Part shown: positions 1 through 5,740 of the stretch, in pieces | Layout: every line of letters starts with the position of its first letter | How positions within the stretch are numbered: the first letter of the stretch is position 1 | Source of the DNA: Bacteroidales bacterium | Lineage (GTDB): Bacteria; Bacteroidota; Bacteroidia; Bacteroidales; UBA7960 | Length of the DNA: 5,998 nt | NCBI GenBank assembly: GCA_003560215.1 | Contig: PWIY01000207.1 | Location: forward strand, 1-5,998 | Direction of reading: 5' to 3' | The notes under the pieces: generated by a model | What the model was told of the DNA's origin: nothing | Databases searched by the model: none | Seen by the model: only the letters and a program-made list of their open reading frames with translations | Program-made: the position numbers and the translations under genes

Positions 1-34
1 ATTATGGGCAACCCGTAATGCCCTCAGCCCATGA
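1..34. repeat. Inverted-repeat segment at the left edge, two alternative hairpins
   Basis: Two mutually exclusive foldbacks can be read. The first pairs 1-8 (ATTATGGG) with 12-19 (CCCGTAAT) around a CAA loop, all Watson-Crick except one T-G pair. The second pairs 4-9 (ATGGGC) with 27-32 (GCCCAT). Both fit the palindromic character of the array to the right, but neither matches its unit structure (GC-loop-GC core and GACYAACCGGA linker). The stretch at 36-48 that follows has two AACC motifs resembling degenerate linkers. It may be the decayed left end of the array or the edge of a different element; the window cut prevents a decision. Confidence 0.45.
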
Positions 35-42
35 GAACCAAC

Positions 43-105
43 AACCAAGGGGGCGAAGCACCCGTTAACCGGAGTGGCGTCAGCCACGACCAACCGGAGG
101 AGGCG
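43..105. repeat. 63-bp direct repeat, copy 1 (hairpins 1 and 2)
   Basis: This segment matches 169-231 over 63 bp with a single difference, G52 against T178. It contains hairpin 1, hairpin 2, their linkers and the left arm of hairpin 3. The difference falls in the stem of hairpin 1 and breaks one pair there (G52 opposite A60), while the other copy is perfectly paired. Copy 1 is therefore probably the mutated one. Confidence 0.95.
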
Positions 106-168
106 AAGCCTCCAACTAACCGGAGGCGCGAAGCGCCGACCAACCGGAGAGGGCGATAGCCCTCGACT

Positions 169-231
169 AACCAAGGGTGCGAAGCACCCGTTAACCGGAG
201 TGGCGTCAGCCACGACCAACCGGAGGAGGCG
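169..231. repeat. 63-bp direct repeat, copy 2 (hairpins 6 and 7)
   Basis: Second copy of the block at 43-105, offset by 126 bp, which equals five hairpin units. Identity ends where loop 3 (GAA) and loop 8 (GTCA) diverge. The arrangement suggests that several units were duplicated together, by unequal exchange or slippage, rather than each unit arriving independently. Confidence 0.95.
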
Positions 232-291
232 TCAGCCCCCGACTAACCGTCAGCGCTTCGCGCTGACTAACCAGAGGCGCGCAGCGCCGAC

Positions 292-1179
292 CTAAAGTGG
301 TTCCATATGCACCGAAATAAACGTGTCTTCCCCGTACTTTCCCCTCAATTCTTTTTCAAGCTTAACCGTAATATCATGGGCATCCTTCACATTCATGTCA
401 TGCGGAACCTGTATATGCAGATCAATGGCAATGTTGCTGCCGATCTTCCGGGTTTTCAGGTCATGGGGGTTGTAAACCCCTTCCACGGCGGTTGCCAGAT
501 CCAGAATATCCTTCTCAGTTCTGGCAGGCAGTGACGTTTCGATGAGCTCCAGCAAGGCCCCTTTTATGATGGAAAACCCCACTTTGAAAATAAAAAAGCT
601 CACAAAGATGGCGGCCAGCGGATCCAGGATCACCCATTGGGGACCGAAAAAAATGGCACCTCCGATCCCGACCAAAGTTGCCAGTGATGAAAATACATCA
701 CTGCGATGGTGCCAGGCATTGGCAATCACCACCGGGCTGTGATTCCGCCTTCCGGTGATGATGGTATAACGAAACAGAATTTCCTTAATTGCGATGGAAA
801 AAACAGCGGCATAAAAGGCGATCATACCGGGTCTTTGCAGCGGCTCTACCGTGTAATGCTTATGGATATTGCCTGCACCGCTATACAAAATGCCCACACC
901 CACGCCAAAAAGAACAAGGCCCACAAAAGCCGCAGCAAGGGTTTCCACCTTGCCATGCCCGTACTTATGATTGCCGTCGCGTGGTTTGGCAGCGACTTTC
1001 AGGCTCCCGGCAATCACCAGATCCGTGATAAAGTCACTGACTGAATGAATGGCGTCAGCCACCATTGCAGAGCTACGCCCAAGAATACCGGCTGCCAGCT
1101 TTAAAAGGGTTAGTACAACATTGGCAAAAAAGCCAACCCAGATCACGTGGCTGGTTTGTTTGAGGCGGCTCTTTTTCAT
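292..1179 (-). CDS. Cation diffusion facilitator family transporter, probably Zn2+/Fe2+ efflux
   Basis: A 295-residue inner-membrane metal:H+ antiporter of the CDF family, which exports divalent cations from the cytoplasm. The usual six hydrophobic segments are visible. TM2 carries H45-S-V-S-D49 and TM5 carries H157-H-R-S-D161, the HxxxD pairs that form the transport site. The cytoplasmic loop has YGHGKVE at 73-79. The C-terminal domain has the family metal-site histidines at 239 (PHDLKTR), 255 (DLHIQV), 268 (DAHDI) and 291 (HMEP). Histidine rather than aspartate at the first TM2 position is the zinc-transporter pattern known for the family, so zinc is the best guess; FieF/YiiP-like iron or zinc efflux also fits. 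The frame stays open upstream to a TTG at 1212 and an ATG at 1206, but both lie inside the nqrF terminator, so the ATG at 1179 is preferred. No Shine-Dalgarno sequence is seen. The stop (TAG) touches the hairpin array. Confidence 0.93.
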   Translation of the reverse strand: MKKSRLKQTSHVIWVGFFANVVLTLLKLAAGILGRSSAMVADAIHSVSDFITDLVIAGSLKVAAKPRDGNHKYGHGKVETLAAAFVGLVLFGVGVGILYSGAGNIHKHYTVEPLQRPGMIAFYAAVFSIAIKEILFRYTIITGRRNHSPVVIANAWHHRSDVFSSLATLVGIGGAIFFGPQWVILDPLAAIFVSFFIFKVGFSIIKGALLELIETSLPARTEKDILDLATAVEGVYNPHDLKTRKIGSNIAIDLHIQVPHDMNVKDAHDITVKLEKELRGKYGEDTFISVHMEPL

Positions 1180-1192
1180 AACACAGAGGTTT

Positions 1193-1220
1193 AAAAAGCC
1201 CCGCATTGGCAAAACGGGGC
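1193..1220 (-). terminator. Intrinsic terminator of the nqr operon
   Basis: On the minus strand, a GCCCCG arm (1215-1220) pairs with CGGGGC (1198-1203) across an 11-nt loop, and TTTTT (1193-1197) follows at once. It starts 7 nt after the nqrF stop codon, as expected for the end of the operon. It also lies directly ahead of the transporter gene, which would then need its own promoter or depend on read-through. Confidence 0.85.
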
Positions 1221-1227
1221 CACAAAG

Positions 1228-2487
1228 TTAACCTCCAAAATCGTCAAGATCAATATTTTCTTCAGGCACACCAAGATTATCCAGCATATCCAGCACCGAT
1301 TCATTCATAATGGGCGGGCCGCAGAGATAATACTCAACCTCCTCAGGTTCCTTGTGGTCTTTCAGGTAATTGTCCAGCACAACCTGGTGAATAAACCCGG
1401 TGTAGCCATCCCAGTTATCTTCCGGTAAAGGTTCCGAAAGTGCTATATGAAAACTGAAATTGGGAAATTCTTTCTCAATTTTTCTGAAATCCTCCTCATA
1501 GAAAATCTCCCTTTTGGAGCGGGCTCCATACCAGTAAGAAACCTTTCGATCGGTTTTCAGGGTATGGAAAAGATGAAAGATATGCGACCGCAGGGGCGCC
1601 ATTCCGGCACCTCCCCCAATGTAAACCATTTCCTTTTCGGTGTCTTTGATGAAGAAGTCACCGTAGGGTCCGGAAATGGTGACTTTATCGCCGGGTTTAC
1701 GGGAGAAAATATAGGAAGAGCAGATACCGGGATTCACATTCATGAAGCGGTTTTTCTTTTTGTCCCAGGGAGGGGTGGCAATACGCACATTCAGTTTGAT
1801 GATGTTTCCTTCGGCCGGGTGATTGGCCATGGAGTAAGCCCTGAACACATCTTCGGAGTTTACCATTTTTAAATCCCACAAGTTGAGGTTGTCCCAGTCG
1901 GGCTTAAACTTGTCCTCCACATGAATGTCTTTGAAATCCACCTCGCAGGGTGGCACATCCGCCTGAATATAACCCCCTGACTTGAAATCCAGGTTTTCTC
2001 CTTCCGGGAGCTTAACCACAAACTCCTTGATGAAGGTGGCCACATTCCGGTTAGACACCACTTCACACTCCCATTTTTTGATGCCAAAGATCTCTTCAGG
2101 CACCCGGATATCAAGATCCTGCTTGACCTTAATCTGGCAGGCCAGCCGCCATTTTTCCTGGATCTCCTTGCGTGAAAAATACCCGACCTCCGTGGGGAGA
2201 ATGTCTCCGGCACCATCCAGCACCTGGCATTTACACAATGCACAGGTACCTCCTCCTCCGCAGGCACTCGGGAGGTAGATCTCCTGTTGCGAAAGCGTGG
2301 TCAAAAGGGTGTCACCGGCATTCACGTCCAGCTCTTTTTCTTCATTGATGTTGATCTTCACAGGACCACTGGGAACCAGTTTGGCCCTGGCGTACAAAAG
2401 CACTCCGACCAGCGAAAGAATCACCAGCAGAAAAAAGACCACGCTAAGTATGATGATCCAATAATTAGCTACATCTAACAATATCAT
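1228..2487 (-). CDS. nqrF: Na+-translocating NADH:quinone reductase subunit F (NADH dehydrogenase subunit)
   Basis: Entry subunit of Na+-NQR: it oxidises cytoplasmic NADH at FAD and passes electrons to a [2Fe-2S] cluster. The 419 residues fall in order: one N-terminal membrane helix (about 8-32); a ferredoxin domain (about 42-130) with C76, C82, C85 and C117 in the CX5CX2C...C arrangement; an FAD domain with R216-A-Y-S-M-A-N222; and an NADH domain with GGGAGMAPLRSH at 291-302 and YYLCGPP at 386-392. The C-terminus is DDFGG, with the aromatic residue usual at the flavin in this reductase family. Length is close to the Vibrio protein (about 408), with no truncation. It starts at ATG 21 nt after nqrE and is the last gene before the terminator. 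The upstream leader is A/T-rich without a Shine-Dalgarno sequence. The combined membrane, ferredoxin and reductase layout separates it from Rnf subunits and soluble ferredoxin reductases. Confidence 0.98.
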   Translation of the reverse strand: MILLDVANYWIIILSVVFFLLVILSLVGVLLYARAKLVPSGPVKININEEKELDVNAGDTLLTTLSQQEIYLPSACGGGGTCALCKCQVLDGAGDILPTEVGYFSRKEIQEKWRLACQIKVKQDLDIRVPEEIFGIKKWECEVVSNRNVATFIKEFVVKLPEGENLDFKSGGYIQADVPPCEVDFKDIHVEDKFKPDWDNLNLWDLKMVNSEDVFRAYSMANHPAEGNIIKLNVRIATPPWDKKKNRFMNVNPGICSSYIFSRKPGDKVTISGPYGDFFIKDTEKEMVYIGGGAGMAPLRSHIFHLFHTLKTDRKVSYWYGARSKREIFYEEDFRKIEKEFPNFSFHIALSEPLPEDNWDGYTGFIHQVVLDNYLKDHKEPEEVEYYLCGPPIMNESVLDMLDNLGVPEENIDLDDFGG

Positions 2488-2508
2488 ATCAGTCTTTTTA
2501 TAATTTCA

Positions 2509-3126
2509 TTACAACTCAATACCCATAAAGCTCATAAAAGCAATACCCATCAGCCCTGTGATGATGAATGTGATACCCAACCCACGCAGGGGGGCAGGCA
2601 CATTGGAATAGCGGATCTTTTCACGGATGGCTGCGATGCCGACAATGGCCAGGAACCAGCCCACACCACTTCCCAGTCCAAACGCAGTGGCCTCGGCCAG
2701 ATTGGCATAGTTCCTCTCCTGCATAAAAAGGGATCCTCCCAGAATGGCGCAGTTCACAGCAATAAGAGGCAGAAAAATCCCCAGGGAACTGTAAAGCGTC
2801 GGGCTGAACTTCTCAATGATCATCTCCACCAGCTGGACCATGGCAGCAATAATGGCAATGAACATAATGAAAGTCAGAAAACTCAGATCCACCTCCGCAA
2901 AACGCGGACCCAGCCAGGCAAGGGCTCCCCGGGCAAGGACAAAATTCTCCAACAGGTAATTGATGGGTACTGTGATACCCAGCACAAAAATCACCGCTGC
3001 CCCGAGCCCCACAGACGTGTTGACCGTACGTGAAACCGCCAGGTAGGAACACATGCCCAGGAAATAGGCAAACACCATGTTATCGATAAAAATGGACCTT
3101 ACAAATATGCTGACAAGATCTTCCAT
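2509..3126 (-). CDS. nqrE: Na+-translocating NADH:quinone reductase subunit E
   Basis: Integral membrane subunit of 205 residues with six hydrophobic helices. In the family, NqrD and NqrE form an inverted pair holding a [2Fe-2S] cluster in the membrane between them, which relays electrons between NqrF and the FMN of NqrC. The expected cysteines are present: C26 (YFLGMCSYLA) in the first helix and C126 (AVNCAILGG) in the fourth, in the two symmetry-related half-repeats. The N-terminus (MEDLVSIFVRSIFIDNMVFA) is typical of NqrE/RnfA. RnfA is the homologous alternative, but an adjacent nqrF and nqrA fragment and the absence of rnfB/rnfC decide for Nqr. ATG start, 23 nt after nqrD and 21 nt before nqrF. 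Confidence 0.97.
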   Translation of the reverse strand: MEDLVSIFVRSIFIDNMVFAYFLGMCSYLAVSRTVNTSVGLGAAVIFVLGITVPINYLLENFVLARGALAWLGPRFAEVDLSFLTFIMFIAIIAAMVQLVEMIIEKFSPTLYSSLGIFLPLIAVNCAILGGSLFMQERNYANLAEATAFGLGSGVGWFLAIVGIAAIREKIRYSNVPAPLRGLGITFIITGLMGIAFMSFMGIEL

Positions 3127-3149
3127 TTGATTGCAGTTTTATTGATGTC

Positions 3150-3809
3150 TTAACTAATATCTACCAGATCACGATCCTTATGCCGCTGTATCCAGATGAT
3201 AACCCCCACCGTGATCAGTGCCATGGGCGGCAGAATCATAAAGCCGTTGTCTTCATAACCCATCTCATACAAAAAGCCCGGAATTACATTATAGCCCATC
3301 AGTGTTCCCGAGCCAAGCAACTCCCGTGCAAAGCCAACAGCCAGCAATACCCATCCATACCCTGCAGCATTGCCAATCCCGTCAAGGAAGGAAGGCCAGG
3401 GTTTGTTTTGCAAAGCGAAAGCCTCAAGGCGGCCCATGATGATGCAATTGGTGATGATCAGACCCACAAACACCGACAACTGCCGGCTCACATCATAAAC
3501 AAAGGCCTTCAGCACCTGGTCAACCAGGATCACCAGTGAGGCGATCACCGTCAGTTGCACAATGATCCGGATGCGCGGAGGAATTGTTTTCCTCAGCAGG
3601 GAAATGATCACATTGGCAAGCCCCATCACCGCCACCACTGAAATGGCCATCACAATGGAGGTACGAAGCTGCACAGTAATGGCCAGCACCGAACAGATTC
3701 CCAGCACCTGCACATTGATCGGATTGTCTTTCCCAAGCGGATTGGTCAGCAGTTTCTGGTTCCTGGGTGAAAACAGCGCCTCTTTCTTATTGTTATCCTT
3801 ATCACTCAT
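3150..3809 (-). CDS. nqrD: Na+-translocating NADH:quinone reductase subunit D
   Basis: Membrane subunit of 219 residues with six hydrophobic segments, homologous to NqrE and RnfE. C39 (VLGICSVLAI) and C122 (ITNCIIMGR) supply its half of the [2Fe-2S] cluster shared with NqrE. Compared with the Vibrio protein as I remember it (Cys29 and Cys112), both are shifted by ten residues, consistent with a slightly longer hydrophilic N-terminus here (MSDKDNNKKEALFSPRNQ). The segment LLGSGTLMGYNVIPGF (164-179) is also family-typical. The start codon overlaps the nqrC stop as ATGA (3806-3809), which suggests translational coupling and fixes the start. Confidence 0.97.
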   Translation of the reverse strand: MSDKDNNKKEALFSPRNQKLLTNPLGKDNPINVQVLGICSVLAITVQLRTSIVMAISVVAVMGLANVIISLLRKTIPPRIRIIVQLTVIASLVILVDQVLKAFVYDVSRQLSVFVGLIITNCIIMGRLEAFALQNKPWPSFLDGIGNAAGYGWVLLAVGFARELLGSGTLMGYNVIPGFLYEMGYEDNGFMILPPMALITVGVIIWIQRHKDRDLVDIS

Positions 3810-4498
3810 GATGATTTGATTTTTTCAAAATACGGTTTATACACCTCCAGTCCGTTACGCAGCATATTGGTCACCCCGTCGGAGGTAATTGTTCCTCCGC
3901 TGATTCCATCCACAGCATGGGGGTCATCGTCGGGAGCACCTCCCTTAATCACCCTTACAGGCCGGAAATTCCCATCCTCGTCAAATATTTTTTTCCCCTT
4001 GAATTGGTCTTCAAAGCGCTCTCCTGAAATTTCCGCCCCCAGACCGGGTGTTTCGCTGGCATGATCAAAATTGGCTCCGGCAATGGTCACCACATCAGAC
4101 TCCAGCCCCACATAGCCCCATATCGGACCCCACAAACCGTTGCCACGCAATGGTACCACGTAAAAAGTTTCGCCATCCACATCGGCGACAAAAACAGGAA
4201 GCTGCCGCTCCTCCACCGGCTTGCGGTTCTCATCCTGCAACTCAACCTCAAATGCATCACCTTCCATCTCTTCGCCCCGGTAATCAACAATTTTGGCAAC
4301 TGTGATGTATTGATTAAACAAGGTTTCAGCCTCATCGCGGGGTGCCGGTATATTGATGGCGGCAAGTATATTCTGCATCTTTTCGATACGCATGTTGCGC
4401 TCCTGCATGGGCCTGAGCAATGTCGCCGCCCCGGACAGAACCAGGGCCACGATCACCACCATTGCAGCAGCATAAAGAAAGACATAACGATTTGTCAT
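3806..4498 (-). CDS. nqrC: Na+-translocating NADH:quinone reductase subunit C, FMN-binding
   Basis: A 230-residue subunit with one N-terminal membrane helix (about 6-27) and an FMN-binding domain on the outer face. Two family motifs are clear: HASETPGLGAE at 146-156, and DGISGGTITSDGV at 197-209, in which T203 is the threonine expected to be linked to FMN through a phosphoester by the flavin transferase ApbE. The residue before the threonine is glycine, where many homologues have alanine (SGAT); I expect the site still works. At 230 residues it is shorter than the Vibrio protein (about 257). The gene starts at ATG 20 nt after nqrB behind an A-rich leader and overlaps nqrD by 4 nt. The homologous RnfG is the alternative, excluded by the operon context. 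Confidence 0.96.
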   Translation of the reverse strand: MTNRYVFLYAAAMVVIVALVLSGAATLLRPMQERNMRIEKMQNILAAINIPAPRDEAETLFNQYITVAKIVDYRGEEMEGDAFEVELQDENRKPVEERQLPVFVADVDGETFYVVPLRGNGLWGPIWGYVGLESDVVTIAGANFDHASETPGLGAEISGERFEDQFKGKKIFDEDGNFRPVRVIKGGAPDDDPHAVDGISGGTITSDGVTNMLRNGLEVYKPYFEKIKSS

Positions 4499-4518
4499 TG
4501 TTATTGTTTTTTTCAGGT

Positions 4519-5700
4519 TTATGACTGGGGCTCCGCCTCAACCGGGGTCACCCGCTTCAGCCTCCTTTTAATATTTGCCCTGACCACATAATGATCAATC
4601 AGGGGCGCAAACACATTCATGAACAAAATGGCAAGCATCATTCCTTCAGGGAAAGCCGGGTTCACCACACGTATCAGCAAGGTAATCACACCAATTAAAA
4701 ACCCGTAAATGTACTTTCCTGTGCCCGTTTGCGAGGCACTCACCGGGTCGGTGGCCATATAAACCGTTCCGAAAGCAAATCCGCCCAAAATGAAATGATA
4801 ATACACAGGGATCTCCATGAACTCATTCACCGCAAACAGATTAAACAGCAAGCCCATGAACAAGCCGCCGGCCACAACCGACAGCATAATACGCAAACTT
4901 CCGACACCTGTGGCAATCAGCACAAAGGCTCCGAGAAGGACCGCCAAAGTAGAAGTTTCACCGATGGATCCGGGGATGGTTCCAATAAACATCTCAAAAA
5001 CAGATGGCAACGATTGTACTTCTCCGGTGGCAAGCACCGCCAGGGGTGTGGCACCCGAAAAGCCGTCCACCAGCTGTTGTCCTTCCTGCAGGGTGGTGTA
5101 GATCCACACATCATCGCCCGACATATGGGCCGGATACGCAAAAAACAGGAATGCGCGCGCAAGCAGGGCCGGGTTCAGGATATTCATGCCCGTTCCGCCA
5201 AACACTTCCTTGCCGATAATTACCGCAAAAACTGTGGCCACTGCAACCATCCACAAAGGAGTGGTTACCGGTATGATGAGCGGGATAAGCAACCCCGAAA
5301 CCAGGAAGCCCTCATTCACTTCATGATTGCGTATGGTGGCAAACACAAACTCGATGGCCAGGCCGGAAGCATAACTGACTATGATCAGGGGAAGCACACG
5401 GAGCAACCCGAACCAGAAGGCCTCAAAAATGTCTGCATCCACACCAATGGCCTGGAAATGCTGGTAACCCACATTCCACATTCCGAAAAGCAGTGTCGGA
5501 ATAAGTGCAATGATCACATGGAACATGGTTCGCTTCATGTCGATGGCATCCCGGATATGGCTTCCGCGGGTGGTCACGTCACCTTTGACAAAAAGAAAGG
5601 TTTCAAACGCCTCGAAGGTGCGGTAAAATTTTGACAGCTTCCCATCCTGCTCAAAATGCGGCTTAACCTTTTTTTCTATTAAATTGTGTAAAGCTTTCAA
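4519..5700 (-). CDS. nqrB: Na+-translocating NADH:quinone reductase subunit B, FMN- and riboflavin-binding
   Basis: Largest membrane subunit, 393 residues with about ten hydrophobic helices. It carries covalent FMN, binds riboflavin and contains the Na+ path and probable quinone site. The FMN threonine is T218 in VDGFSGATPLA (211-221). Other family blocks are GSHIRDAIDMKRTM (46-59), GFLVSG (131-136), GKEVFGGTGMNILNPAL (163-179) and ATDPVSASQTGTGKYIYG near the C-terminus. The frame begins with TTG, giving MKALHNLIEKKVKPHF. This matches the usual MKAL... start of NqrB, and no ATG lies in frame between it and the nqrA stop 40 nt upstream, so a TTG start is accepted. The leader has no Shine-Dalgarno sequence. 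RnfD is homologous but shorter, and does not fit this context. Confidence 0.97.
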   Translation of the reverse strand: MKALHNLIEKKVKPHFEQDGKLSKFYRTFEAFETFLFVKGDVTTRGSHIRDAIDMKRTMFHVIIALIPTLLFGMWNVGYQHFQAIGVDADIFEAFWFGLLRVLPLIIVSYASGLAIEFVFATIRNHEVNEGFLVSGLLIPLIIPVTTPLWMVAVATVFAVIIGKEVFGGTGMNILNPALLARAFLFFAYPAHMSGDDVWIYTTLQEGQQLVDGFSGATPLAVLATGEVQSLPSVFEMFIGTIPGSIGETSTLAVLLGAFVLIATGVGSLRIMLSVVAGGLFMGLLFNLFAVNEFMEIPVYYHFILGGFAFGTVYMATDPVSASQTGTGKYIYGFLIGVITLLIRVVNPAFPEGMMLAILFMNVFAPLIDHYVVRANIKRRLKRVTPVEAEPQS

Positions 5701-5740
5701 TGTTACGCTGTTTAAGAGGTTAACAAACGGTTGTCACGGA

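Larger units (their letters stand above)
43..291. repeat. Array of ten hairpins with variable stems and a constant linker, ~25-bp period
   Basis: Ten palindromes lie at 49-63, 74-87, 99-113, 125-137, 149-164, 175-189, 200-213, 225-240, 249-267 and 276-288. Start-to-start spacings are 24 to 27 bp. Each has a 5-8 bp stem and a 3-4 nt loop, and each core reads GC-loop-GC. Loops on the plus strand are GAA (four units), GTCA (three), GATA, GCA and one TTC, which is GAA on the other strand. Linkers follow the consensus GACYAACCGGA, with YAACC in every internal one. Stem sequences differ between units yet stay paired; mismatches occur only in unit 1 (G52/A60) and unit 8 (A227/C238). The array starts at the cation transporter's stop codon and has no U-tract typical of an intrinsic terminator on either strand. 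It is not CRISPR, because the parts between the short linkers are themselves palindromes. REP-like or other mobile hairpin repeats are the nearest known comparison. Function is unknown. Confidence 0.88.

Noticed and set aside
249..288. Hairpins 9 and 10 as an intrinsic terminator for the transporter gene
   Set aside because: The stems are strong, but no run of T follows on the minus strand; the next bases are linker sequence and further hairpins. A role in ending or stabilising the transcript remains possible but is not supported as a classical terminator.
43..291. CRISPR array
   Set aside because: The constant part is only about 8-11 bp and the intervening parts are 13-19 bp palindromes, not unrelated spacers. 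No cas gene is in the window.
74..295. Plus-strand 73-codon open frame rich in Arg and Thr across the hairpin array
   Set aside because: It starts inside a hairpin region, has no ribosome binding site, and its peptide (repeated TNRRR-like blocks) is the translation of the repeats. A 25-bp period cycles through all three frames, so no constant peptide unit is selected.
4061..4591. 176-codon plus-strand open frame antisense to nqrC and the end of nqrB
   Set aside because: It spans two confirmed genes and their spacer on the opposite strand, and its composition is that of a shadow frame.
4729..5634. 301-codon plus-strand open frame antisense to nqrB
   Set aside because: It lies wholly within the strongly conserved nqrB. 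The translation is His/Gln/Arg/Lys-rich with no recognisable domain, as expected from the complement of a hydrophobic membrane protein.
2509..5700. An Rnf (ferredoxin:NAD+ oxidoreductase) operon
   Set aside because: NqrB, C, D and E are homologous to RnfD, G, E and A, but this cluster has an NqrA end and an NqrF with FAD/NADH domains, lacks RnfB and RnfC, and follows the A-F order of nqr.
5710..5728. Short inverted repeat (GTTT/AAAC) in the nqrA-nqrB spacer
   Set aside because: Only four A/T-rich pairs with a long loop; this is expected by chance and has no support as a regulatory structure.
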